Program-made: the position numbers and the translations under genes | The notes under the pieces: model-generated | What the model saw: only the letters and a program-made list of their open reading frames with translations | Told to the model about the DNA's origin: nothing | Databases searched by the model: none | Part shown: piece after piece, positions 34,408 to 43,362 of the stretch | Layout of the letters: each line of letters starts with the position of its first letter | How positions within the stretch are numbered: the first letter of the stretch is position 1 | Source: Hydractinia symbiolongicarpus | Lineage: Eukaryota > Cnidaria > Hydrozoa > Anthoathecata > Hydractiniidae | Direction: 5' to 3' | NCBI RefSeq assembly: GCF_029227915.1 | Contig: NC_079886.1 | Span: 23,598,501 to 23,662,500, forward strand | DNA: 64,000 nt

Positions 34408-34640
34408 ATTTAAAGTGGCTAGCCCAGAAAATCACAAAAACCTATAGTTAGTGGATTGTTTCTACTGGGGGCCACTAGAACAAAAAAGAAACAAAAAATG
34501 ATAAACCTTAGACTGCCTCAGCTCAATCAAACATAGTAACATTTATAATCTGTGAAAATTGAAAAGAAAAAGAATAAAAAACAAAAATTAAAAAGTTAAA
34601 AAGTGATCTCCATTAGAATTTGCCAAATACATTCGAGATG
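34379..34640 (-). mobile_element. 5'-truncated CR1/L2-like LINE 3' end, copy 1
   Basis: This block matches 47745-47985 closely, including CACAAAAACCTATAGTTAGT, GATTGTTTCTACTGGGGG, TTAGACTGCCTCAGCTCAAT and GTGATCTCCATT. In the other copy the matching stretch is the 3' UTR of a LINE ORF on the minus strand. Here the similarity ends just inside the ORF end, so this is a short 5'-truncated insertion. Its 3' tail is the ATT/ATA microsatellite at 34378-34407, a usual tail for CR1/L2-group LINEs. Confidence 0.8.
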
Positions 34641-35064
34641 GAAGGGGTCCAGGATTTAATACTGATACTAGGTACCAAATGTAAACAAAAACATGCCAAA
34701 ATTAGTAATAAATCTCTTAAAGTAGCCTCTACTTTTTACCACTTTTTGTATGCTTCGCTACTGAAAACAGAGTGTTCAAAGTCAACTTGCCCCATCTTAA
34801 TTGAAAATTAAAGATGGTATCCTAAGTACAAAATCGCATATGATGTAACAGTGCATTAGTAGAGATAGTTGAGAACTTCTCTTAGTTACATTTAACCTAT
34901 TGTTAAATACATGAGCTATTTTTGCATGTTGAAAACAATAAGAGTTCATGTCTTGTTCGCAAATTTAATTAGTTCATGTGAACTGCGTGTGTCCCATTGT
35001 TGTATTTAATTGTTATAGTCGGATCAACGAAATCAACAAAAGAAAATAAAATTTAACAAAGATT
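34641..35064. other. Non-coding stretch between LINE end and minisatellite
   Basis: No gene or repeat copy recognised. The short plus-strand frame at 34620-34811 begins inside LINE sequence and has no motif. Confidence 0.45.
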
Positions 35065-35390
35065 TAAGTTTCGTTAGATTGCATTTTAAAAAGTTGAAAG
35101 AAAAACGCTGCTAGAAAAGCTTCGTTAGATTGTGTTTTAACAGTTTAAGAACGAAAAACGGCGATAAAAATGCTTCGTTAGATCATGTCTTAAAAGTTTA
35201 AGAACGAAAAGCGGCGATAGAAATGTTTTTCTTAGATCGCATTTTAAAAGTTTAAAAACGAAAAGCGGCGATCGAAATGTTTTTTTAGATCACATTTTAA
35301 AAGTTTAAGAACAAAAAACGGTGATAGAAATGCTTTTTAAGATCACATTTTAAAAGTTTAAACACGAAAAACGGCATTTAATAGTTGTGA
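35065..35390. repeat. Minisatellite, about 53-bp unit, six copies
   Basis: The unit is built of a TTCGTTAGAT block, an ATTTTAAAAGTTTAA block and an ACGAAAAGCGGCGATAGAAA block. Block starts fall at about 35071, 35122, 35175, 35230, 35283 and 35337, a period of 51-54 bp. Copies diverge by several bases each, and the first and last are the least complete. No reading frame runs through it. Confidence 0.88.
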
Positions 35391-35659
35391 ACAATGCTTT
35401 TTGTATGTTTCTTAAATTAAACTGGCTGGAATTTTTTTAAATAATTAAATCAACAATACATTCTTGTGCAATGTAATATAAAACTTCGCGAAAGATTTTT
35501 ATTATTTAATTACTTCATGCTAATACTTAAGGGAATAGCTTATCAATACATTTACACAATGCATCATGCTATTACAAGAAATATAATTGCTCCGATATTT
35601 CTTCGCGAGCACATTGTTTTTTAACACACAATTATAAACACTCAAAATCCTTAAGGGAT
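35391..35659. other. AT-rich spacer
   Basis: No feature recognised between the minisatellite and the HIRAN-like frame. Confidence 0.5.
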
Positions 35660-36019
35660 TTAATTATAACAAAAGACAAACGACTGCCGTCCTCCACGCA
35701 AAGGTGTGACATTAGCGTGTACGCGGCAGATTACATTCAGACTGTACTGTATTTCATTTGGCAAGTGTCCCACTGTGTCTCCATTTTTATCAACTATTTT
35801 TATAGCAAACCTGTCAAAAACATTATTTGGTTCATATTTTAAGTTGTTCATTATCCTGAAATTCATTGTCATTTGCGCAAGGTTTTGTTCCAAAAAATAA
35901 AGATTTTGGAAATTTCGCGAAAGTTTTTTCTTGTACAATTTCTTCCAAAAGTAGAATTCACGATTAACTTCGCGAAATTTCGCAATTTTTATCTTCACAA
36001 AAAAATGACACGGGAACAT
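35660..36019 (-). CDS. HIRAN-like domain ORF, repeat-associated
   Basis: The 119-codon frame has a basic N-terminal part, then YEPNNVFDRFAIKIVDKNG and DTVGHLPNEI. This is the E-P-x-N-x-x-D-x-x-A-[IV]-x-V ... G-x-[LV]-P signature of HIRAN-type DNA-binding folds, known from helicase-associated HIRAN domains. Stand-alone short ORFs of this type are, as I recall, repeated in cnidarian genomes and probably belong to unclassified mobile elements. A second, more decayed example lies at 60930-61190. The N-terminal 40 residues look like chance extension (K, F and N rich), so the true start may be internal, for example the methionine of MTMNFRIMNN. Function is unknown; nucleic-acid binding is an inference from the fold. 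Confidence 0.55.
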   Translation of the reverse strand: MFPCHFFVKIKIAKFREVNREFYFWKKLYKKKLSRNFQNLYFLEQNLAQMTMNFRIMNNLKYEPNNVFDRFAIKIVDKNGDTVGHLPNEIQYSLNVICRVHANVTPLRGGRQSFVFCYN

Positions 36020-36144
36020 GCAACTAGTCTGATTGGCTGCCTAAAAAATTTAGTGTATTCTGTTGAATATTTTCAAAATCTAATAAAAGTTTTTTGCTGT
36101 CAGCAAGATTAAAAGGCTACGGTATGGTAACTAATCTTACTAAT

Positions 36145-36415
36145 ATTGATTAACATAATTCTTTTGCCAAAATGACACTCGCTTGCTCATCCCAGGCCTC
36201 TTAATTTTTTGCTGACGGACTCATAACTTGGGATCTGCATGTCGGTTTGCAATCAAATTTTGTGAGTAAACATTAGGCCTTATACAAGCTTACCCACAAA
36301 ATTGATTGCAGACCAAGTTGCAGATCCCGAGTTATTGAGTTTTCAGCAAAAAAATAAGAAGCCTGGGACAAGCAAGCGAGTGTCATTTTGACAGAAAAAT
36401 TTATGTTAATCAATT
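36145..36415. mobile_element. Palindromic MITE with about 130-bp inverted arms
   Basis: The left arm (about 36145-36273) and right arm (about 36288-36415) are inverted copies with about 80 to 90 percent agreement by eye. Matching blocks include ATTGATTAACATAA, AAAATGACACTCGCTTGC, TCCCAGGC, TTTTTTGCTGA, GGGATCTGCA and TGCAATCAA. The loop is only about 15 bases, so single-stranded copies would fold into one long hairpin. No coding sequence is present. Confidence 0.85.
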
Positions 36416-37599
36416 AACCTAATATCTATGCATTGATAAAGTTTGAATGCACAACCCTTAACAGGTCTAAATTTACTGATGAAAGAAAATGTCCAAAATT
36501 GCTATTACTGAAATATGACATCATAATCATGCAGCATAATTAAATCTGAAATTCTTTAAATTTGAATATCTTGAGAACGAAAAGAGCTTTTTAAAAAATT
36601 TAAAAAGACTTGTTAGTTAACTTTTTAGGCTCTATAATATAAGTCTAACATCATTTTGTACCTCAGGTTCCCTTTAATATGTTTACATGTTTTAAATGCT
36701 ATGAACACTTCATTTGTGCGAAGCATAAAAATGACACCCTACAAGATTGGAAAGCTGGTAGACTTAATGGTTTTTATTCCCGCTCAAACTCGGTATCTAG
36801 TTATGTATGCTTTGGATACGTTTGCTCTATTTTGGGCATGCTTTTTCCTGAAATAGTTGTACATTAATTGTTTAAATTTTGGTTAAATATGTGTTCATAA
36901 GAGCGAATTTTTGTTAAAACAAGTTCCGGCATAAAACTAGTAAAGCTTAAAGTAGTTTAAGAGTTATTATAAGACGCAAGAAAGCAGTTCCAGCTGATAA
37001 AAGAATCTGTTTTACTTTGCATAGTTTTGCCCTACTTGGGTTATGATTTAAAAATGCCCGACTTTGAGCAGCCGCCCTACTTTGGGTGGAACAGCTAGCT
37101 AGCTACACACTTTTTCTTTTATAAAATTTTTATTTTCAAATATCATGTTGGGATTATTGGTTAAAGACAATAAGTTTATTGCTTAGAAAAATAGAGAAAT
37201 AAGACGGACCAACCTGGCTAGAATTTGATATTCTTATAAAAAAAGCATGTTGTGTGCTACGTAATTTGGACAATATATAACAGGCTTGTTTACAAAGTTT
37301 TTTTAAATTAAAAGTGCCAAGTGGCTGGAGAAACACTAAAGCCTTTAACCTGACAGGAGTGAACTTTTAGAAAACTAGATCACACAAGCAAAAAATTACA
37401 GTCACAAAGCGCCAGCACAACACCGTCACTCACTCCCAAAAAAAAATTTGTTGTTTAACCTTATGACTAATAAATCGTCAAGAAAATGGCGCGAAGGTAA
37501 ACTTCATTCCCAGGCATGATGGATGCTTGGCAAAGGACACTGGGGGAAAGAGAAACCCCAACCTCGTACCAGGGGCGGATCCAGTGTACGTCAGCGCCG
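36416..37599. other. Host sequence left of the Polinton block
   Basis: Low in GC, without a supported gene. Overlapping frames at 36656-36867 have a few cysteines but no family motif. Near 37569 the sequence CAGGGGCGGATCCAGTG resembles a hAT terminal repeat, but no inverted partner was found. The GC content rises at about 37490-37600 at the start of the Polinton-derived block. Confidence 0.4.
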
Positions 37600-37689
37600 T
37601 CACGCGACTGACATAATTTTTACTAAGAATCGTAAAAAATAATAGGGTACTGTGATCTTGAGCACCAGGATCTCTACGTATCGACTGAA

Positions 37690-38207
37690 TCCCATATTTC
37701 TGTAGTATTCCCTGAGTTTACCAAATATGCTATCAAGGACCCAACAACCTACCTTGATGACCCTGTTAGTGTGGGGTGGGAAGGGCAGGCGCTGGACTAT
37801 TGGAATATCCAGGTAAATTTTGCAACCCATTGCGCAGCGACGGTATTGGGTATATCCGCTAAGCACATGACGGGTTCGGGCGTACCCCTTATAAACTCGA
37901 TCTTCACCATGCCATGCTTCCTAAGGATCATTTGGAGCAGATCGTCAACATTTTCGTTGCCCACGATAGTAGCGTCACAATTGGGCAGTTTTTTAATGAG
38001 AGGTATGCGTTATTCATCCATTTTCGAGCATCCCTCGACGATATTTTACATGGCTCTGGAAGAGTATTACAACGCTTGAGTAATGGGATAACCCTCCACA
38101 TGACAAAAAAGGCTGATGGGACCGGTGATTTTAGGTGTTACGTGTACCTCCTGCAGGACGCCCAAATGAACATCTTGGATGGTAGATTGGACAGAGTGGA
38201 GTATTGA
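37690..38207 (+). pseudogene. Polinton conserved gene, unassigned (possible virion protein), C-terminal part
   Basis: One frame from about 37690 to 37905 carries SVGWEGQALDYWNIQVNF and CAATVLGISAKHMTGSGV. Reading then shifts to a second frame that runs to a stop at 38207, with IGQFFNERYALFIHFRA, GITLHMTKKADGTGDF and the tail YLLQDAQMNILDGRLDRVEY. The upstream part is lost at the element border. It lies directly before the coiled-coil gene (37-bp gap) and is on the same strand as the integrase. Position and style suggest a structural or minor virion protein, but I cannot name it. Confidence 0.5.
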
Positions 38208-38243
38208 AATAAATATGGCAACTATAGCTGTTATTGTGGCGGG

Positions 38244-38552
38244 ATGGCAATCAACGCATTAGCGTTCAGTGGATCAAATTATCCATTTTCTAAGCTCTCA
38301 GGACATGGCGAAGCGGAACGTAAACAGCTTGACGAGGCCGTTGAAAAGCTCAATGCAGCCCAGGCTCAATGGATACGGGAGCGACAAGATAAGCTTGACT
38401 GGTTTAATGAGCAACGGGAACTGCAATTGAAAGCAGGGAAAAGCCTAAAAGAATTGGAAAATGATATGTATCAGTATTACATTGCTTCAGATAAAAAATC
38501 CCCCCAATTGAAAGATTTTTACACCCCTTCAAAAGCCCAACAATATGGTTAA
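38244..38552 (+). CDS. Polinton small coiled-coil protein
   Basis: This frame of 102 codons is intact. After a short glycine- and serine-containing N-terminus, residues about 22-75 are a charged helix rich in A, E, K, Q and L (for example EAERKQLDEAVEKLNAAQAQ). The short C-terminal tail ends in a tyrosine. Similar small coiled-coil proteins accompany Polinton structural genes, though their role is unknown to me. Its start lies 37 bp after the stop of the preceding gene and its end 69 bp before the integrase frame, a tight viral-type arrangement. It is one of the few unbroken genes left in the element. Confidence 0.6.
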   Translation: MAINALAFSGSNYPFSKLSGHGEAERKQLDEAVEKLNAAQAQWIRERQDKLDWFNEQRELQLKAGKSLKELENDMYQYYIASDKKSPQLKDFYTPSKAQQYG

Positions 38553-38620
38553 TTGACCTTCATTGTTGGCTCCTTATCCTTATTAGAGTTCATAGCATAT
38601 AAATATCTGTAAGAACGATT

Positions 38621-39625
38621 TTGACATATATAATAAACATGCTAAAAGCATCACACATTGTTACTGAAGAAGAGGCCGAAAAGCTAAACCAAATTTACTA
38701 TACCCCGGAAAATCTCTGGACCGGCTACAAGGCTATTAAATTACTTGCAAAGGATAGCGGCCTCTCCAAAAAGAAAGCTACTCATTGGCTGAATAGGCAA
38801 CTGCTAAGGCTCAGGCATATCAGGGGTTCAAAACGTATTGATTATCCGCATTTCACCATCACAACACCGAATGAGATGCACCAGTTTGATTTACTGTAAA
38901 TGCCCCATGACAAGATATATGGCAATACGTACAAGTATATTCTGACAGGCATTGATGTAGCCTCACGTTACAAAGTAGCGAGACCCTTGCGCACAAAGAA
39001 AGCCAGCGAGGTCGCTGGCTGACATGGTCAGGGACATTTACAAAGCCGGACCCTTACACTACCCCAAGATTTTTAATGTGACAACGGTAGCGAATTTGGG
39101 TCGGAGGTAATTAAGCTCCTAGAAGGAAAGAGGGGGGTGAAATTAGGCGGGCCACCACAAAGTACCACCATACATTCACGGCCTTTATAGAGTCCTACAA
39201 TAAGGTACTTGCTGAAAGGCTTTTTAAGCCTCAAGTACGTACTAGTACCATTTGGGTCAAAAAACTGTACACCATCGTGAAAGATCTTAACAATACCAAG
39301 ACTACCATGATCGGCATGAAACCTAACAAGGCGATCAAACTGAATGAGATACTACTCGCAAAAAGCGAGAAATATCCCGAAGAGAAACCCCTACCTGAGG
39401 ATGGATTGTACTAATACCTCTTGCAACCCGGGGAAGAGCACGGTAATGCGAGACGACGTGCAACTGATGCTTTTTAGAGTAGGAAAATGTATAGGTTGGA
39501 CCGTATAATAGCAGGTAGCCGGTAACCTAAAAGACGGTCCTGATCGCAGCTTTGTTTCGGAAGAACTCATGCTGATCCCGGAGGTTGTTCAGGTGCCTCC
39601 AGAGCATGTGAAGGAATGGTAAAGA
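38621..39625 (+). pseudogene. Polinton retroviral-type integrase
   Basis: The N-terminal frame (38621-38899; first ATG of the protein at 38639) has a helical DNA-binding part with LWTGYKAIKLLAKDSGLSK, then a core opening TPNEMHQFDLL that supplies the first catalytic aspartate. The frame is then broken repeatedly: a stop directly after that motif, a frameshift near 39010 and another near 39075. Beyond these, translated pieces still show TGIDVASRYKVARPL and FIESYNKVLAERLF, the latter with the likely catalytic glutamate. The second aspartate block is damaged. A basic C-terminal domain follows to about 39620. Integrases of this DDE class insert Polintons into host DNA. This copy cannot be active. 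Confidence 0.85.
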
Positions 39626-39730
39626 TTTTGTACATAGGCTTCCATCTTTTTTTTGATATTTCGATATATTTTAACATACAGTCTAACTGGTCAGTATAGG
39701 AGGGGTTGGGAACTCACCACTTTTGAATAA

Positions 39731-39762
39731 AATTTTTACTACCCGCAAGAGTAGTAAAAATT
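39731..39762. terminator. Hairpin between convergent Polinton genes
   Basis: AATTTTTACTAC (39731-39742) and its exact reverse complement (39751-39762) flank an 8-base loop. It lies in the roughly 150-bp gap where the plus-strand integrase and the minus-strand gene set meet. That suggests a shared transcript-end signal, though this role is inferred from position only. Confidence 0.5.
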
Positions 39763-39771
39763 AGCGTCTGC

Positions 39772-40599
39772 CTACGACATATTAATATCAAACACCTTTT
39801 CGAATAGATCCCTCGTGTCATCATGGGGTAACATGAAGTGATTTAGGTGATAATTCTCGGTACCCAGGGTGTCATCCCTGAATCGGCACTAGGCATGCAC
39901 CGCATTAGGGTCGTCGCATTCCGGTTTCCTCACAGTCATTTTGGGGTACATCTCCCCTAACGTGCTTATTCTTGCACTAAGTTGCTTACGTTGGCATCGG
40001 ATTATATAGTGCCATGCCTTTTTTTCCATGCTCGTGGGGATTGTTTTTATCAACCACGCACAGCACGGTATCATATTGATATCGGTGTGGAACATGCCTA
40101 TGGCGTAGTTCCGAGTTGTCTTGCTTAAGAACACTAAGCTGTTCATCCTTATCTTCGAGCTCATCCCCCAAACCATGAGTTGGTTGTCCCTATCCTCGAT
40201 TTCATCACCGAGTAAGGCCAGGGCCCCATCCCTGTCCTCCAGGGCCTGGCAATGCTCCTTAATTACATCTTGTAATTTTTGGACACCCGCCCGGGCCAGC
40301 CATTTGATGACCCCTACAGCTTTTGTTTATCTTGACCTACGCACAATTTCCAAGGCGCCCTCCAGCGTGATAAAGACGTCATGTCCATTTTTCGCCTTAC
40401 CAAGAGGGCATCTCCGAGATGCACCCCTGAACCCTTCATATTTTGGACCTAATAGATAGGAATGTTGAAGGTATCGTCATATTTTTAACCTTTTGATACC
40501 CAGGAAACGTCCCAAATCGGAACGTTTGAACATAGGTTGATCCTGATTATTTGATAGGGTCTCGATGGCTTCTGTGTTAAACATAACCTGCGACGACAT
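39772..40599 (-). pseudogene. BRO-N/MSV199-like protein of the Polinton, copy 1
   Basis: The start is the ATG at 40597-40599 (MSSQVMF). An N-terminal motif FKRSDLGRFLG matches the W/F-x-[AK]-x-D-[LV] ... L-G pattern of BRO-N/MSV199 domains found in large DNA viruses. Frames then change several times. A coiled coil follows (LEDRDGALALLGDEIEDRDN), then a C-terminal domain with RHVPHRYQYDTVLCVVDKNN, YNPM/IIRCQRKQLSARI and DDPNAVHA, typical of the domain that follows MSV199 in iridovirus-like proteins. A TAG interrupts the frame just after DDPNAVHA. The stop lies at 39772-39774. Such proteins bind DNA and may regulate viral genes, but their function is not settled. Confidence 0.7.
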
Positions 40600-40624
40600 C
40601 TTTCTAACTTTGTTGGTAATAAAA

Positions 40625-41279
40625 TTAGTGCCCGCTTACGACATAGTCCTCTAGGTTAATTTCAGCAAACACATAGCGATAAATCTTGTTAATGACGCGA
40701 AAGATGGAGAAGTTGGGGCCATCGGGGTTATATCGTATAAAGGTACATACCAAGGCTTGCTCGATATGTTTTTGTCTCTTTACCTCATAGCCTATATCCC
40801 TGTCGGCATTTCCAAATTCATCACATTCGATAGCTAACCTATACCTCGGGAATTACAGTACTATATCCATCAATATGATGTTGCATTACCATATCTTTAC
40901 CGTCAAAAGCGGTACGGATGTTGTAAAGGGTGCCTTCTTCCTTGGAAAAAAGCTTTATGTTTTGGATTTCTATACCACAACGCCCCGCAATTTTAATACC
41001 ATCCAAGCTTTTGCATCGAACCAAGATTTCCGTAACGGCCTCGGCGGAAATAAATATATCATGCCCATTTTTCCATCTTCACCGCATACCTAATCGGGAC
41101 GAGGATGATTGAGAAAGTTTATCTCTACGTTGTCCCTTAATATTTCTGTATGATGTTTTAATCTTTACGACACCCAAAAACCTACCAAGGTCAGCCCTTT
41201 TGAACCATGGAGCCCCACAATCGTCGCATATGATTTCTACGTGTGGGGCAAGCACCATGACAACCTTTTGAAATGACAT
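40625..41279 (-). pseudogene. BRO-N/MSV199-like protein with nuclease-like C-terminus, copy 2
   Basis: The start is the ATG at 41277-41279 (MSFQKVV). The N-terminal motif WFKRADLGRFLGVVKIK closely parallels the FKRSDLGRFLG of copy 1, so the two tandem genes are paralogues. The C-terminal part differs. After a frameshift near 41100 and another near 40850, the last 70 residues include LAIECDEFGNADRDIGYE, RQKHIEQAL and CTFIRYNPD. This is the pattern of the small PD-(D/E)xK/Vsr-like nuclease domain that ends many viral MSV199 proteins, with E-x-D-E and the downstream R/K. The stop at 40625-40627 is 26 bp upstream of copy 1. Sequence just after each stop is also similar, supporting a unit duplication. 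Confidence 0.7.
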
Positions 41280-41299
41280 CTTTTTTATCATTTATTCAG

Positions 41300-41906
41300 G
41301 TAGGTTGCTTGTATGGTCATTCGAGAATCTTCCAAGTCCTGGGATGTTCCAACCTCACATACAGGCAAGAGTGGTGGATTTTTTCAGATCGGCCTTGATA
41401 TCATCCCATTTGTAGATCAAATTCGTCTCTTCATCGGCTTGCCTCATGTCGCTCCTCTCCGAGGGATACCACAAAAACAGAGCCTTCTTCTGCCTTCTCA
41501 GATTCTTGAGCAGGGCAGTGTAGGATGCTTTCCCGAAATAGCTAATTCAAGTAGGGATTGTCGACGTTTATCGAGACTTTCATCGGCTATGACATCGTCA
41601 ACCACACACAAGGTCTCCTCGCCTGCCAATAATGAGGATAATTTCGCTATCCATTTAAACAGCTGGTCCTTGGGGTCGATCAGAAAGACATAGGGGTCTT
41701 TCCAGAGAGATGGCCTCCCTAAATGGGTTGTATTCCGCCGTGTAGTCGGGCAAAAAATGACTATGTTATGATATTGCTTTTTATACTTCTGCTTGAAGAG
41801 GTTCAAGACGTAGTCTCACGACATCCAGCATTTTATTTCAATAGATGCTCCACTTTCGATCGTGAATCTTAGGGTATATCGCGGCACATGCGGAACAAAT
41901 CCATAC
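41300..41906 (-). pseudogene. Polinton packaging ATPase (FtsK/HerA, A32-like)
   Basis: The best frame (41498-41806) contains KYKKQYHNIVIFCPTTRR, FLIDPKDQLFKWIAKLSSLL and a Walker B strand LCVVDDVIADES, followed by LDKRRQSLLELAISGKH. This is the order found in Polinton and poxvirus A32-type genome-packaging ATPases. Upstream, where the Walker A loop should lie (about 41800-41850), the sequence is scrambled and contains a stop, so the phosphate-binding loop is broken. Downstream, other frames keep VFVVSLGEER-like text and a DEETN-type block, which are the end of the ATPase. The enzyme would drive DNA into capsids. Its presence marks the element as once virus-like. Confidence 0.85.
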
Positions 41907-41994
41907 ACCTCCTGATTGTTCACCAAAGACCCCCGACAGGCACGGCATAGCTTGGTATTTCGAGCTTGGTATTCGAGGGGCAGTTGGGCGTATG
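41907..41994. other. Gap between ATPase and zinc-ribbon gene
   Basis: A short stretch with CTTGGTATTTCGAG repeated in tandem. It could hold the 5' end of the ATPase or the 3' end of the next gene, but no frame is clear. Confidence 0.4.
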
Positions 41995-42300
41995 TTAATT
42001 CGCCCTGCAGGCACCGCAGTACCTTACTGTATTGCTGACTAGTAGTGCCTTCTCCGGGCTTTCTCCGATGAGTTCGGCGTACTGGGGTATGATGTTGTAT
42101 GTCAGCAGAGTATGCAAAAGCAGGTAATTCTCATTTTGTTGAAACCCTTTAATTTCCCTGTCAATAGCAAGGGGGTCTATTTTGTAGTCAACGTCTTCGA
42201 TGTCCTTGCATTTGGCACAACGCCTCGCCTTAGCTTTATTGAGGCAGTCTATGCAGGTCTTGGTTCGACCATTACACCTGATAGTTTTTTGCATCCTCAA
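41995..42300 (-). CDS. Polinton zinc-ribbon-like protein, copy 2 (possibly frame-broken)
   Basis: The 101-residue frame starts with a cluster of cysteines (RCNGRTKTCIDCLNKAKA, then RCAKCKD), giving paired C-x2-C knuckles. An acidic, leucine-rich helical part follows to a C-terminal CGAC. The arrangement resembles the neighbour at 42313-42663, which also has two C-x2-C pairs at its start. Short zinc-ribbon proteins are common among Polinton accessory genes. The first knuckle appears incomplete, so the N-terminus may be missing through a frameshift. Zinc binding is inferred; its biological role is unknown. Confidence 0.5.
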   Translation of the reverse strand: MRMQKTIRCNGRTKTCIDCLNKAKARRCAKCKDIEDVDYKIDPLAIDREIKGFQQNENYLLLHTLLTYNIIPQYAELIGESPEKALLVSNTVRYCGACRAN

Positions 42301-42312
42301 TAACGTTTTATG

Positions 42313-42663
42313 TCAATTTAATATAGCATCTTGGGCCCGCTGTAATGCTTTGGTGACCTCTGTAAGCGTTGGAGACTTAAATGTTTCCTGGTATCTGAAG
42401 GGTGTCTTGTGGTTCACGCGTAACTTAAAATTTTCCCAGGCATAACCTTCGCTAAATTGGGCCTTAATATGATCCTGCAGCAGGATTATCAACTCACGTA
42501 ATGGCTGCATACAGATGAAGCGTCTGGGCCAACCCTTTGACAGCCTCTTAAGATCAAGGCATGGGATGCATGTACTCGTTGGTTGGCCGTCTCGTCTGAT
42601 CTTGAACCGGTTCAGGGGGAGAGATTTTGAACATTTTGAACATGTCTTGGCCTCTTCCATCAT
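42313..42663 (-). CDS. Polinton zinc-ribbon-like protein, copy 1
   Basis: The frame opens MMEEAKTCSKCSKSLPLNRF and continues to STCIPCLDL. This is a C-x2-C, about 20-residue spacer, C-x2-C zinc ribbon of the kind seen in many viral and HNH-associated proteins. The rest (about 75 residues) is basic and helical and ends at a stop at 42313. The frame is intact. It is separated from the next minus-strand gene by only 12 bp, fitting a tightly packed viral gene row. A role in nucleic-acid binding is likely, but nothing in the sequence fixes it. Confidence 0.55.
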   Translation of the reverse strand: MMEEAKTCSKCSKSLPLNRFKIRRDGQPTSTCIPCLDLKRLSKGWPRRFICMQPLRELIILLQDHIKAQFSEGYAWENFKLRVNHKTPFRYQETFKSPTLTEVTKALQRAQDAILN

Positions 42664-42705
42664 ATTTCCATATCTCCAGTAAATATAAAAAACTTACCAT
42701 GCGGT

Positions 42706-42967
42706 CTATTTTGGAGGTATCAGAAACTTTTTGAACCATCCCTGTTTAATTGCATATTCGTCGAATAGAATCGTTGTCGTCATATAGCCGGTAAGTTTAA
42801 GGCCGTCCTCCAGGTCCATCTTGGCTCCAGGTCTAGAAACTCCCAAAGCCTTCTTTGCTCCCATGGCTATGAAAATAGTGATGCTAATCTGACGGATTCC
42901 CAAAGGGAGTCAATAACCATGGTCTCTTTTGGCCCCATATTGCTATCATCACGCTTGCTTGTCATTT
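42706..42967 (-). pseudogene. Small Polinton protein, frameshifted
   Basis: A start at about 42967 (MTSKRDDSNMGPKETMVID) leads into a frame that shifts near 42900. It continues as GAKKALGVSRPGAKMDLEDG, LKLTGYMTTTILFDEYAIK and a short basic tail. The middle is moderately hydrophobic and may insert in a membrane. I recognise the general style from Polinton accessory genes but have no function to assign. Confidence 0.4.
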
Positions 42968-42989
42968 ATTAAGTGTTATTTTTTAGAAA

Positions 42990-43362
42990 AATTCATTGCA
43001 TCTTGAAAATGTCAATCTGAAGCTGAGTTTTGCCTTGTTTCCACTGTTGGGGCTCTGGATAGGCCGCCGGTGTGGTGTTTTGGGATTCATTTTTACCCCG
43101 GCTAAACATATAACAAGCCCCGACACCTATGGCAAGCACGGCCAAGGTTTCGATCCCATGGATATGCACCGACTGTACGGAACTGGTTCCAGAACTGGCT
43201 TTGACTGCAGGCTCTACAATACCCTCTTGTTACTTCATTTCTTCCTTCCTTTTCTTTATCAGTGCCGCCAACATGTGTCCCTGCGCAACCCTCCCCGGAT
43301 GCTTTGATAGCTTTGTAATGATTCTCTCTTCCTCTTGTTTTTGTTCCTTATCACTCATTTAT
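42990..43362 (-). pseudogene. Small Polinton gene remnant
   Basis: On the minus strand a start near 43359 (MSDKEQKQEEERIITKLSKH) gives a charged helix. The frame then breaks near 43240, and no single frame covers the rest. Plus-strand frames here (42996-43307, 43129-43413) are longer but have no viral or host motif and oppose the local gene direction. I treat them as shadows. Confidence 0.4.

Noticed and set aside
34061-34435. 124-codon minus-strand frame with a leucine run at its start
   Set aside because: The leucine run is the ATA microsatellite and LINE tail read as codons; the rest is not recognised.
36656-36867. Two overlapping plus-strand frames with cysteine and histidine pairs
   Set aside because: The C/H spacing does not fit a known zinc-binding pattern, and neither frame has a supported start.
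37569-37586. CAGGGGCGGATCCAGTG as a hAT terminal repeat
   Set aside because: No inverted partner or target duplication could be found within the window; it may be a lone remnant or chance.
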